Assembly (NCBI GenBank): GCA_021805735.1
Contig: JAJZEE010000035.1
Span: 1-33,846 of the forward strand
Direction of reading: 5' to 3'
Length of the DNA stretch: 33,846 nt
DNA from: Bacillota bacterium
GTDB lineage: Bacteria; Bacillota; Bacilli; Alicyclobacillales; SLC66
Shown piece after piece: positions 1 through 8,814 of the stretch. The notes below the pieces were generated by a model that was not told the DNA's origin, ran no database searches, and saw only the letters and a program-made list of their open reading frames with translations. A program made the position numbers and the translations under genes. Numbering within the stretch: position 1 is the stretch's first letter; every line of letters starts with the position of its first letter.

Positions 1-418
1 TCCGATCTGTCAGCACTGTGACCGCGTCACGCACTGGTTTGGCGAGCCCACCGGAATCCCCTCTCGTTCCCATGCTCCTGATGAACACGGATGGATCGGT
101 CGCATGCCGATTCATCCGCACGCGGTCCCCCAACACCGCGCCGCCGGTAAAGGGGCTGCTGGGGTCCACCGCCAATACAGCCACGCGTTTGCCGAGCGCC
201 CGCAAGCGGGAGATCAGTTGGTCACTCAGCGAACTCTTCCCGGCTCCCGGCGGGCCTGTGAGTCCAATCACATGAACAGGCGCACCGATGGCCGCTATGT
301 GTTCGCGCAACCGAGCCAGCAACTGGCGGGCAGAGTCTCCCCCTTCTTCTATCTGGGTGATCGCCCGCGCGACTGCGCGGCGGCGCGCCGCCGCAATTTG
401 AGTGACCAATTCGTCCAC
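1..418 (-). CDS. meaB: MeaB/ArgK-type GTPase (methylmalonyl/isobutyryl-CoA mutase chaperone), N-terminal part, truncated by window edge
   Basis: Minus-strand translation from GTG at 418: VDELVTQIAAARRRAVARAITQIEEGGDSARQLLARLREHIAAIGAPVHVIGLTGPPGAGKSSL.DQLISRLRALGKRVAVLAVDPSSPFTGGAVLGDRVRM...; Walker A GPPGAGKSS and the DPSSPFTGGAxLGDRxRM motif are typical of MeaB/ArgK. Open at the edge, so absent from the ORF track. Confidence 0.88.
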   Translation of the reverse strand, partial: MDELVTQIAAARRRAVARAITQIEEGGDSARQLLARLREHIAAIGAPVHVIGLTGPPGAGKSSLSDQLISRLRALGKRVAVLAVDPSSPFTGGAVLGDRVRMNRHATDPSVFIRSMGTRGDSGGLAKPVRDAVTVLTDR

Positions 419-475
419 TGCGCATCCAAACCCCTTTTGCCAGCGGTCTACCCTGCCGATCGAACGTACCCGTTG

Positions 476-1618
476 CTACTCTTTTAATACATGACCGGCG
501 ATCACCATGCGCTGAACTTCATTGGTGCCTTCGTAGATTTGCGTAATTTTGGCGTCACGCATCATACGCTCTACGGGATAGTCGCGCGTAAACCCATACC
601 CCCCATGAATTTGCACCGCTTCCTCCGCCACTCGCATCGCTGTGTCCGAGGCCATCACTTTAGCCATGGCCGACGCCTTTCCGTACGGCATCCCATGATC
701 CTCCAGCCAGGCTGCCTGATACGTGAGCAGGCGCGCCGCTTCTGTGGCCGTCGCCATATCGGCGAGCTTGAACTGAATCGCCTGAAACTCTGTGATCGGC
801 CTGTTAAACTGGGTGCGCCCCTTGGCGTACGTGAGCGCGGCATGCAACGCCCCGTCAGCGATCCCTACCGCCTGCGCAGCAATGCCGTTGCGCCCACCGT
901 CCAGCGTCATCATGGCGATTCTAAAGCCAGCGCCCTCCTGCCCCAGTACATTTTCCGCCGGAACTGCGCACTGGTCAAAAATCAGTTCTACCGTCGGGGA
1001 GGATCGAATCCCCATCTTCTTCTCTTTCTTGCCAAATGTAAAGCCCGGCATTCCTTTTTCTACGATAAATGCAGTGACGCCTTTGGACTTGGCCGCGGCG
1101 TCGGTAGTCGCAAACACGACGTATATATCCGCTTCGCCGCCATTGGTTGTAAACAGTTTGGTGCCATTTAGAACATAATGATCGCCCTGCTTCACGGCGG
1201 TTGTCCGCAAACTCGCCGCATCCGTGCCGGCGCTCGGTTCAGTGAGACCATACGCGCCAAGCTTCTTCCCCTCCGCGAGCGCCCGCAGATAGGTCTGCTT
1301 CTGTGCTTCCGTGCCAAACTTGTAGATGGGCCAAGAAGCGAGAGAGACGTGCGCAGACAGCGTAACACCCGTTGAGGCGCACACGCGCGACAACTCTTCG
1401 ACGGCAATCACGTAACTCATGAAGTCCAGACCAGCGCCACCGTACTCTTCCGGCCAGGGGATGCCCGTCAAGCCGATCCTGGCCATCTTTGCAAAGATGG
1501 CGCGGTCAAACATTTCCTCCTCGTCGCGCACCGCCGCCGATGGCGCCACCTCGCGTTCGGCAAAATCCCTCACCACTTTGCGCAATGCCAACTGCTCATC
1601 CGTGAGCGTAAAATTCAT
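476..1618 (-). CDS. acyl-CoA dehydrogenase (short-chain type)
   Basis: 380 aa ORF with acyl-CoA dehydrogenase motifs ([47 protein letters not shown]). Confidence 0.95.
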   Translation of the reverse strand: MNFTLTDEQLALRKVVRDFAEREVAPSAAVRDEEEMFDRAIFAKMARIGLTGIPWPEEYGGAGLDFMSYVIAVEELSRVCASTGVTLSAHVSLASWPIYKFGTEAQKQTYLRALAEGKKLGAYGLTEPSAGTDAASLRTTAVKQGDHYVLNGTKLFTTNGGEADIYVVFATTDAAAKSKGVTAFIVEKGMPGFTFGKKEKKMGIRSSPTVELIFDQCAVPAENVLGQEGAGFRIAMMTLDGGRNGIAAQAVGIADGALHAALTYAKGRTQFNRPITEFQAIQFKLADMATATEAARLLTYQAAWLEDHGMPYGKASAMAKVMASDTAMRVAEEAVQIHGGYGFTRDYPVERMMRDAKITQIYEGTNEVQRMVIAGHVLKE

Positions 1619-1630
1619 CGTGTCTCCCCC

Positions 1631-2782
1631 TCAATCAAGCGCCAGACGCGCCAACGCCTTGGCAATGACGATCCGTTGAATCTGATTGGTGCCCTCATAA
1701 ATCTGCGTCACTTTCGCGTCGCGCATATACCGTTCCACAGGGAAATCCTTGGTGTATCCATAACCCCCGAACAATTGCACCGCGTCCGTCGTCACGCGCA
1801 TTGCGGTGTCTGTCGCGTACAGTTTGGCCATCGATGCTTCCATCGTACAGGGCAAATGCGTCGCCCGCAAGGTGGCCGCCCTGTAAGTCAGCCATTTGGC
1901 TGCCTCAATCTGTGTCGCCATATCGGCCAACATGACTTGAATAGCCTGAAAGTCAGCAATGGGTCGGCCAAACTGCTTGCGGGTCAGGGTGTACCCTTTC
2001 GCGGCGTCAAACGCGGCGCGGGCAATGCCGAGCGCCTGCGCGGCGATGCCGATCCGGCCGCCGTCCAGCTGTGACATCGCGATGCGAAAGCCGTCGCCCT
2101 CCTCGCCAAGCCGATTTTCCGCGGGCACCACCGCCTCATCGAAAATAAGCTCAGCCGTGGCTGATCCATTCAGCCCCATCTTGCGCTCTTTCTTCCCAAT
2201 GATGAAACCCGCAGTGCCGCGAGGCACAATGAACGCTGACATCCCGTGCGCTCCAAGGCCCGGATCAGTCACCGCGAACACCGTATAGATGTCCGCCTCG
2301 CCGCCATTGGTGATGAACACCTTGTTGCCAGAAAGCACATAGCGATCGCCCAATCGAACCGCTCGGGTCTGGATGCTCTGAGCGTCCGATCCCGCGTTTG
2401 GCTCAGTGAGCGCGAACGCGCCCAGCAGTTCGCCTGCGGCCAGTTTGGGAACATACCGTTCCTGTTGCTCTGGCGTGCCGAAATGAAGAATCGGCATGGT
2501 TCCTACCGAGGTATGAACCGCAAGAATCACTCCGATAGCCGCACTGGCGTATGAGATCTCCTCAATGGCCAGCATGTAGGAAACATAGTCAGCGCCGACG
2601 CCGCCGAACTCCTCCGGTATGGGGAGCCCCAGCAGTCCGAGTTCCCCCATTCGCCGGACAATGTCACGCGGAAATTCATCCCTGTCGTCAATTCTTTGCG
2701 CCTGTGGAACAATCACCCGCTGCGCGAAGTCGCGGACCAGTTTGCGCATCGCCTCTTGTTCAGCGCTCAGTCTAAGATCCAC
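1631..2782 (-). CDS. acyl-CoA dehydrogenase (second, paralogous copy)
   Basis: 383 aa ORF with FALTEPNAGSDAQS and [32 protein letters not shown]. Confidence 0.95.
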   Translation of the reverse strand: MDLRLSAEQEAMRKLVRDFAQRVIVPQAQRIDDRDEFPRDIVRRMGELGLLGLPIPEEFGGVGADYVSYMLAIEEISYASAAIGVILAVHTSVGTMPILHFGTPEQQERYVPKLAAGELLGAFALTEPNAGSDAQSIQTRAVRLGDRYVLSGNKVFITNGGEADIYTVFAVTDPGLGAHGMSAFIVPRGTAGFIIGKKERKMGLNGSATAELIFDEAVVPAENRLGEEGDGFRIAMSQLDGGRIGIAAQALGIARAAFDAAKGYTLTRKQFGRPIADFQAIQVMLADMATQIEAAKWLTYRAATLRATHLPCTMEASMAKLYATDTAMRVTTDAVQLFGGYGYTKDFPVERYMRDAKVTQIYEGTNQIQRIVIAKALARLALD

Positions 2783-2812
2783 GGTAAGTCCTCCTTCGTC
2801 GCGCCGCGTTCT

Positions 2813-3667
2813 CTAGCTGTAGACGTAAAATCCGCGCCCGGATTTCTTGCCAAGCCATCCTGCCGCCACATATTTTCTTAGCAGTGGACAGGGGCGGTAT
2901 TTGGAATCTGCGAAGCCCTCATAAAGGACTTCCATGATATAGAGACATGTGTCGAGTCCAATGAAATCAGCCAGTTGCAGCGGTCCCATCGGGTGATTCA
3001 TGCCGAGTTTCATAATCTCGTCGATGGCCTGAGGTTCGGCCACGCCTTCAAAAACGCAATAAATGGCCTCATTGATCATTGGCATCAGGATGCGATTGGA
3101 GATAAAGCCGGGAAAATCCTGTACGGCCACAGGGGTCTTGCCCAAGTCAGCCGCGAACTGGCTGACGGCGGCATACACCTCGTCCGACGTCTGCAGGCCG
3201 CGAATCACTTCCACCAGTCTCATCAGGGGAACAGGATTCATAAAATGCATGCCGATCACTTGCCGGGGCCTGCCTGTGACTGCGGCAATCTCCGTGATCG
3301 GCAGCGATGACGTATTGGACGCGAGGATCGCATGCGCCGGAACCACATGATCCAGTTTGCGAAATATGTCCTTCTTGAGTTCCATCTGTTCTGTCGCCGC
3401 TTCGATCACAATGTCCACGTCCACGGCCCTGGTCAGGTCAGTCGTCGTCTCAATGCGTTTTAGCGCGAGCGCCGCATCTTCTTCTGTCATCTGCGCCTTT
3501 TTCACGAATCGTTGCAGGCTGCCCTGAATCGTTGCAACGCCCCGTTCCGCATATGACTGCTGCACGTCCTGCAAAATCACGCTGCACCCCGCCTGAGCCG
3601 ACACCTGCGCAATGCCGCTCCCCATCTGGCCAGCGCCGATCACCATCACACGCTTAATCGTTGCCAT
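2813..3667 (-). CDS. hbd: 3-hydroxybutyryl-CoA dehydrogenase
   Basis: 284 aa; N-terminal [17 protein letters not shown] Rossmann motif, [37 protein letters not shown]. Confidence 0.94.
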   Translation of the reverse strand: MATIKRVMVIGAGQMGSGIAQVSAQAGCSVILQDVQQSYAERGVATIQGSLQRFVKKAQMTEEDAALALKRIETTTDLTRAVDVDIVIEAATEQMELKKDIFRKLDHVVPAHAILASNTSSLPITEIAAVTGRPRQVIGMHFMNPVPLMRLVEVIRGLQTSDEVYAAVSQFAADLGKTPVAVQDFPGFISNRILMPMINEAIYCVFEGVAEPQAIDEIMKLGMNHPMGPLQLADFIGLDTCLYIMEVLYEGFADSKYRPCPLLRKYVAAGWLGKKSGRGFYVYS

Positions 3668-3672
3668 AATCC

Positions 3673-4860
3673 TTACTGCGCACCTCCTTTTACCTCCAGG
3701 AGCACCGCGTCCCCCTGGGCCGCCCCACTGCAGATGGCGGCAATGCCAAGACCGCCGCCGCGCCGCCGAAGTTCATAGATCAACGTCATGATGATACGCG
3801 CGCCGCTGGCGCCAATCGGGTGTCCAAAAGCGATGGCGCCGCCATTGACATTGACAAGTTCCGGGTTCCACCCGACAATGGTCTGGCTTGTCAGCGTGAC
3901 CGCCGCAAATGCTTCATTGACTTCAAACAGACGAATGTCATGCACCGAAAGCCCCTGCTTCTTCAGCAATTTCTGCACGGCCAGTCCGGGGGCTGTCGCA
4001 ATATACGGCGCATCCTGCGCCACTTCCGCGTGACCGATGATGGTGGCCAAAACCTCCTTCTGCTCGCGTCGCGCCCGCTCCTCGCTCATCACGACAAGCG
4101 CCCCTGCTCCATCATTGACCCCCGGCGCGTTGCCCGCGGTGATGGTGCCCTCTGCGTCAAAGACGGGCGGCAGTTTCGCCAGTTGGACAAGACTCGAGTC
4201 GCGACGCGGCGCTTCATCGGCATCGACCACCGCTTCGCCTTTCCTGGTCTGCACGGTGACGGGAACGATCTCCTCTCGCAATCTGCCCGCGTCCATCGCG
4301 GCGAGGGCCCGTTCCTGCGAGCGCAGCGCCCACTCATCTTGCGCACTACGCAAAATCCCGTACTCTCTGGCCACCGCAGAGCCGTGAACGGCCATATGCA
4401 CACCATGAAATGAGCAGCGCAGTCCGTCGTGGTACATCAGGTCCACCAGCGCCGCGTCGCCCATGCGCAATCCGAACCGGGCGCCAGGCAAAACGTATGG
4501 GGCGTTTGACATGCTCTCCATGCCCCCGGCGACGGCCACTTCGATGTCGCCGGCGCGAATCAGCCCATCCGCCATCGTCACGGCGCGCAGTCCCGACGCG
4601 CACACTTTGTTGATCGTTTCCGTAGGCGTTGTCCACGGTAATCCGCCAAGTCGCGCGGCCTGACGCGAAGGGATCTGCCCGGCGCCGCCCTGGAGCACCA
4701 TGCCCATAATGACTTCGTCCACCGCGTCAGGCGCGACGTCAGCACGCAGCAAAGCCTCTCGAATCGCCGCACCGCCCAAGGCAACGGCGGGCAGCGATGA
4801 AAGCGCTCCCCCCAACTTTCCAAAAGGGGTCCTCGCCGCGCCAACAATAACACTTCTCAT
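3673..4860 (-). CDS. acetyl-CoA acetyltransferase (thiolase)
   Basis: 395 aa; [65 protein letters not shown]. Confidence 0.95.
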   Translation of the reverse strand: MRSVIVGAARTPFGKLGGALSSLPAVALGGAAIREALLRADVAPDAVDEVIMGMVLQGGAGQIPSRQAARLGGLPWTTPTETINKVCASGLRAVTMADGLIRAGDIEVAVAGGMESMSNAPYVLPGARFGLRMGDAALVDLMYHDGLRCSFHGVHMAVHGSAVAREYGILRSAQDEWALRSQERALAAMDAGRLREEIVPVTVQTRKGEAVVDADEAPRRDSSLVQLAKLPPVFDAEGTITAGNAPGVNDGAGALVVMSEERARREQKEVLATIIGHAEVAQDAPYIATAPGLAVQKLLKKQGLSVHDIRLFEVNEAFAAVTLTSQTIVGWNPELVNVNGGAIAFGHPIGASGARIIMTLIYELRRRGGGLGIAAICSGAAQGDAVLLEVKGGAQ

Positions 4861-4887
4861 ACTACCGCCTCCGGTACGCGCTCTGGT

Positions 4888-4903
4888 GACTGAGCGTTCA
4901 GTC
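4888..4903. promoter_or_regulatory. candidate TetR-family operator (GACTGA-GCGT-TCAGTC)
   Basis: 16-bp dyad with perfect 6-bp arms, between the thiolase start (4860) and a TATGAT -10-like box on the minus strand (4925..4920). Confidence 0.45.
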
Positions 4904-5025
4904 TAGTCAGACCCAGCCTATCATATTTGCTGTATCACGAACAGGGATTTATCCGGCGTCCGGGCACTGTGAGTCGTAGGCCAGTATGCCAAGGCGTATG
5001 ACATCTCGCGCGGCCTGGCCTGGCG

Positions 5026-5829
5026 TCACGGAAAGGGCAAACGAACCCGCTCAGGATGAGTATACACAGTAAAGTCGCCCTCTCTGACAAATCCGACGAC
5101 GGTCACGCCGAGGTCCTGGGCCATCTGCAGCGCCAGTTCGGTGGGCGCAGACTTCGACAACACCGTTCCCAACCCCATCCTGGCCGCCTTGAGAAGCACT
5201 TCCGATGACACTCGGCCACTAAACGCCAGCACAAGTCCGGCGGCGGAACGCCTCTCCGTGAGCAGATATCCATAGAGTTTGTCCAAGGCGTTATGCCGAC
5301 CGATATCCGTGCGGATGGCGATGATGGAGCCAATAGGATCACACAGAGCCGCGTTGTGCGTTCCGCCAGTAATCTGAAATAACTGCGACTCTCGCTGCAG
5401 TGCGTCCGCCAACCGTAGAATGGATTCCGGTTGCAAAGCCGGGCCCGTGTCCATGATAGGCGCCGTCTGCGCGTCATTGTAGAAATAAAAAGACTGGCGG
5501 CCCTTCCCACAGCAGGAAGCAATGTACCGCTTGGCGAAATGCGCCGGATCGAGCAACACCGGCGAACAGAGCCTTACATAAGCGGCGCCGTCATCTCCGG
5601 CAATATGCAGACTTCGAATATCTCCACGCGCCTTGATGATCCCTTCCGACGCCAGGAACCCCACGGTCAGTTCCTCAAGATCTGCAGGCGTACAGACCAC
5701 CGTTGCAAATTCCTGACCGTCCACAAACACGGTCAGGGCGTATTCCGTAGCCACCTCAACCGTGGTTTGTCCATACGCGCCCGCGCGATACGAATACGCC
5801 CTGCGGACTTTGCTGATGGGCAGATCCAT
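5026..5829 (-). CDS. fdhD: formate dehydrogenase accessory sulfurtransferase FdhD
   Basis: ORF 5026..5859; likely start MDLPISKVRRAYSY at 5829. FdhD-like motifs EYALTVFVDGQEFATVVCTPADLEELTVGFLASEGII, SCCGKGRQSF, TGGTHNAALCD, DIGRHNALDKLYGYLL, FSGRVSSEVLLKAARMG. Confidence 0.9.
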   Translation of the reverse strand: MDLPISKVRRAYSYRAGAYGQTTVEVATEYALTVFVDGQEFATVVCTPADLEELTVGFLASEGIIKARGDIRSLHIAGDDGAAYVRLCSPVLLDPAHFAKRYIASCCGKGRQSFYFYNDAQTAPIMDTGPALQPESILRLADALQRESQLFQITGGTHNAALCDPIGSIIAIRTDIGRHNALDKLYGYLLTERRSAAGLVLAFSGRVSSEVLLKAARMGLGTVLSKSAPTELALQMAQDLGVTVVGFVREGDFTVYTHPERVRLPFP

Positions 5830-5891
5830 CCTCCGCCACCTCGCCACACATCGGATCATGCGCCACTTCTGACTTGCTTAACGCCATCGAC

Positions 5892-6030
5892 GGAATGAAA
5901 AAGCGCCTACGGCGTTTTTCAGGAAGGAAAGTGCCTCGCCTGGACGGATCGTGCGTTGTACTGCAGCGAGTTTTGCGGCCTTTCGGCCGCACCTGTTTGA
6001 GCGGCAGTACAACGCACGATCCGTCCAGGC
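5892..6030 (-). repeat. palindromic repeat element, copy E (27-bp perfect stem, 39-nt loop with inner 7-bp hairpin)
   Basis: Arms 5938..5964 and 6004..6030 are perfect inverted repeats (GCCTGGACGGATCGTGCGTTGTACTGC). Loop 5965..6003 contains TGCGGCC-TTTC-GGCCGCA. 5' flank carries a second hairpin GAAAAAGCGCCTACGGCGTTTTTC. Near-identical to 22358..22496. Confidence 0.92.
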
Positions 6031-6056
6031 ATAGCAGGAACCATCGCACGCACGGG

Positions 6057-8051
6057 CTAGACGGCCTCCAGCAACAGTTCCACCACATCCAGCGTGTCCA
6101 CCCGGTCTTCCGCACCTGTGGTCTTCGCGCCATCAATCATCATGGTCATGCAGTAGGGACAGGCGGTCGCGATTGTTGACGCGCCCGTCTCCAGGGCCTG
6201 CTCTGTGCGCAACACGTTGATGCGGCGATCACCGGTTTCCTCTTTGAACATAGAGCCGCCGCCCGCTCCACAGCACATACTCTTGTTGCGGCTACGTTCC
6301 ATCTCCACCAGTTCGAGCCCTGGTATCTTGCCCAGGATATAGCGCGGCGCATCATAGATCCCATTATAGCGCCCCAAGTAACAGGAGTCATGGTAGGTAA
6401 CCTTGCGACTGACGGCATTGACTGGATTCAGACGCCCCTCGTCGATCAGTCTCGCCAGCAGTTCCGTATGATGAACGATTTCGGCGGTGAATCCGAAATC
6501 CGGATATTCTTTGAGAAATGCGTTGTACGCGTGCGGGTCGGTCGTTACAATCTTTTTGACTCCGTACGACTGGAAGATTTCGATGTTTTTCTCCATCAGT
6601 TCCTGGCTCAGAAATTCATTGCCAAGCCGACGCGCTGAATCGCCGTCACTCTCTTCTTCATTGCCAAGAATGGCGAAGCTGACGCCCGCCTTTATCAGCA
6701 ACTGCGCAAACGCGCGGGCAATCTTTTGATTTCGCGGGTCAAAGGAGACCGCCGTGCCCACGTAATAGAGATATTCGACCTGTCCCTCAGTTTCAGCCAT
6801 GGTCTTAACGTCGAGGCCCTGCGCCCATTCGCCGCGCGTCGAACGGGGACGACCCCACTCGTTCGACTGTCGTTCGAGGTTGGTAAATGTACGGTTGACC
6901 TCTCCCGGCGCCTTTCCCTCTGTCAACACGAGGTTGCGCCTCATATCGATGATCAGGCTGACATGCTCGTTGAAGACCGGGCAGGCTTCTTCACACGCGC
7001 GACATGTCGTGCACGCCCAGATCTCATCTTCCGTGTAGACATCGCCGATCATGGCAGTCTCATTAGAACCCGTCGCGACTGACTGATTTTCCGCGCCCGC
7101 CGCCATCTTTTGCTGGGCGAGCAGACTTGGCGCCGTTTCAATCAGATGATCTTTCATTTTCAAAATCAGATATTTGGGCGACAGGTCTTTCCCGGTTAGC
7201 GTCGCCGGACAACTGACATGGCATCGTCCACACTCTGTACACGCATAGCCGTCAAGAAGCTGCTTCCAGGTAAACTGGGTGACCTGCGCTGCGCCGAACT
7301 GCTCCACCGACTCATCGGTCAAGTCGAGTTTGCGTATTTTTCCGACCGGCCCCAGATTGCGGTAGTAGGTGTTGAACATCGCCCCGATCATATGCAAATG
7401 CTTGGAGCGCGGGATAAATACGAGGAATCCCAGTATGGCCAGTACATGCGCCCAAAAAGCAATCTGACTTATGACGCCGGCCGTAGCCGCACTCACTCCC
7501 GCAAACGCATTGGCGACAAGGCCTGACACGGGAGCGCCCGGACCAAGAGGCGCACCTTGCTGCAACGCGTCGAACCCGTTGACAATATACAGAGTGACTA
7601 CGATTACAAAAATGAGCAACAGAATAAAGCCCGCTTCAAATGTCGGCTCAAGCCTCATCGGACGCCATACGTAGCGACGCAACGCCGCGACAATGACCGC
7701 CACCATCACAAAGGCGGCGAACAATTCCTGAACAAATGTGAACCATGGCGCCGTAAAACCCGGGAGGTGAACGCCGAACAGTCCGTACGAAAAAAAATCC
7801 AGTTCCCCGAAACCAAGGACGATAAACCCCCAAAAAATAAAGAAGTGGCCTATCCCGGACGGTTCGGCGAGCACCTTCCCCTGACCGAGAACATACGTGA
7901 CAAAGGAACGTATCCGTTCCCCTCTGTTGTCCGATCGATTCTCCTCCTGACCGAGACGGAGAAACTGATACCGCTGATACACGCCGGTGAAAAATCCATA
8001 TAGGGCCGCCGCCAGCAAAATACCGAAAGCGATAATGTCCAGCACATTCAC
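6057..8051 (-). CDS. membrane-bound Fe-S / heterodisulfide-reductase-like oxidoreductase (FadF/YwjF-like, putative ETF:menaquinone oxidoreductase)
   Basis: 664 aa; N-terminal membrane segments, two 4Fe-4S motifs (CTECGRCHVSCP; CTTCRACEEACP), CCG-domain motifs (YHDSCYLGRYNGIYDAPRYIL, MCCGAGGGSMF). Located next to acyl-CoA dehydrogenase genes. Confidence 0.87.
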   Translation of the reverse strand: MNVLDIIAFGILLAAALYGFFTGVYQRYQFLRLGQEENRSDNRGERIRSFVTYVLGQGKVLAEPSGIGHFFIFWGFIVLGFGELDFFSYGLFGVHLPGFTAPWFTFVQELFAAFVMVAVIVAALRRYVWRPMRLEPTFEAGFILLLIFVIVVTLYIVNGFDALQQGAPLGPGAPVSGLVANAFAGVSAATAGVISQIAFWAHVLAILGFLVFIPRSKHLHMIGAMFNTYYRNLGPVGKIRKLDLTDESVEQFGAAQVTQFTWKQLLDGYACTECGRCHVSCPATLTGKDLSPKYLILKMKDHLIETAPSLLAQQKMAAGAENQSVATGSNETAMIGDVYTEDEIWACTTCRACEEACPVFNEHVSLIIDMRRNLVLTEGKAPGEVNRTFTNLERQSNEWGRPRSTRGEWAQGLDVKTMAETEGQVEYLYYVGTAVSFDPRNQKIARAFAQLLIKAGVSFAILGNEEESDGDSARRLGNEFLSQELMEKNIEIFQSYGVKKIVTTDPHAYNAFLKEYPDFGFTAEIVHHTELLARLIDEGRLNPVNAVSRKVTYHDSCYLGRYNGIYDAPRYILGKIPGLELVEMERSRNKSMCCGAGGGSMFKEETGDRRINVLRTEQALETGASTIATACPYCMTMMIDGAKTTGAEDRVDTLDVVELLLEAV

Positions 8052-8070
8052 AACCGATTCCCTCCCGTTC

Positions 8071-8814
8071 TCAGCCCACTGTACGCTTTACCATCTCGTT
8101 GACGATAAACGAAGCGACCTCCGGAGCCAAAGTTCCCGATCCAAACCCGGCGTCGTAACCAAGTTCAAGGGCCAGTTCATGACCAAGGCGCGGTCCGCCG
8201 CACACCAGCACAATCTTGTTGCGAATGCCCTGGGCCTCCAGAAGTTCCACCAGTTCCCCCAGGTTGGGAATGTGGACATCCTTTTGCGTGACCACCTGCG
8301 AGACCAGAATCGCATCCGCTTTCAGTTCAAGCGCCTTTTTGACGAGTTCTTCATTTAACACCTGACTGCCCAGATTATAGGCTTCAATCTCAGGATAGCG
8401 CTCTAAACCATACTCTCCCGCATATCCCTTCATATTCATAATAGCATCGATGCCTACCGTATGCGCGTCCGAACCCGTGCACGCGCCGAGTACGACGATT
8501 TTGCGGCCGATGCGATCCCGGATAAACTGGTTGATTTCATAAAAATCCATCACCGGACTCTCTACTTTTGGCACTTTGATCGCCGTATAGTCAATGTCAT
8601 GGGGCGCCTTTCCGTACACCACAAAGAACGTCATGTCTTCACCAAGGTCGGCGGCATGCACCACCTGAGGTTCCAGCACACCCATTTTGGCGACAAACTG
8701 TCGCGCCGCCTCCCTGGCTTCTTCCCCATGTGGCACTGGCAACGAGAAGCTGAACTGGACCATTCCATCGTCCAGCGTATCCCCGTACGGTCTCACATGC
8801 CGCAAGTCACGCAT
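8071..8814 (-). CDS. kamE: lysine 5,6-aminomutase beta subunit (B12-binding)
   Basis: Likely start MRDLRHVRPYGDTLDDGMVQFSFSLPV at 8814, overlapping the kamD 3' end. TGSDAHTVGIDAIMNMKGYAGEYGLERY and a B12-domain C-terminus; adjacent to kamD. Confidence 0.92.
   Translation of the reverse strand: MRDLRHVRPYGDTLDDGMVQFSFSLPVPHGEEAREAARQFVAKMGVLEPQVVHAADLGEDMTFFVVYGKAPHDIDYTAIKVPKVESPVMDFYEINQFIRDRIGRKIVVLGACTGSDAHTVGIDAIMNMKGYAGEYGLERYPEIEAYNLGSQVLNEELVKKALELKADAILVSQVVTQKDVHIPNLGELVELLEAQGIRNKIVLVCGGPRLGHELALELGYDAGFGSGTLAPEVASFIVNEMVKRTVG

Noticed and set aside
5026-5859. fdhD as evidence for a formate dehydrogenase system in the window
   Set aside because: No formate dehydrogenase subunit or molybdenum cofactor gene is visible; only the accessory protein is supported.
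5892-5940. GAAAAAGCGCCTACGGCGTTTTTC next to copy E as a simple intrinsic terminator
   Set aside because: It recurs identically in copy F as part of the conserved flank of the repeat, so it is better described as part of the element, though it might still terminate transcription.
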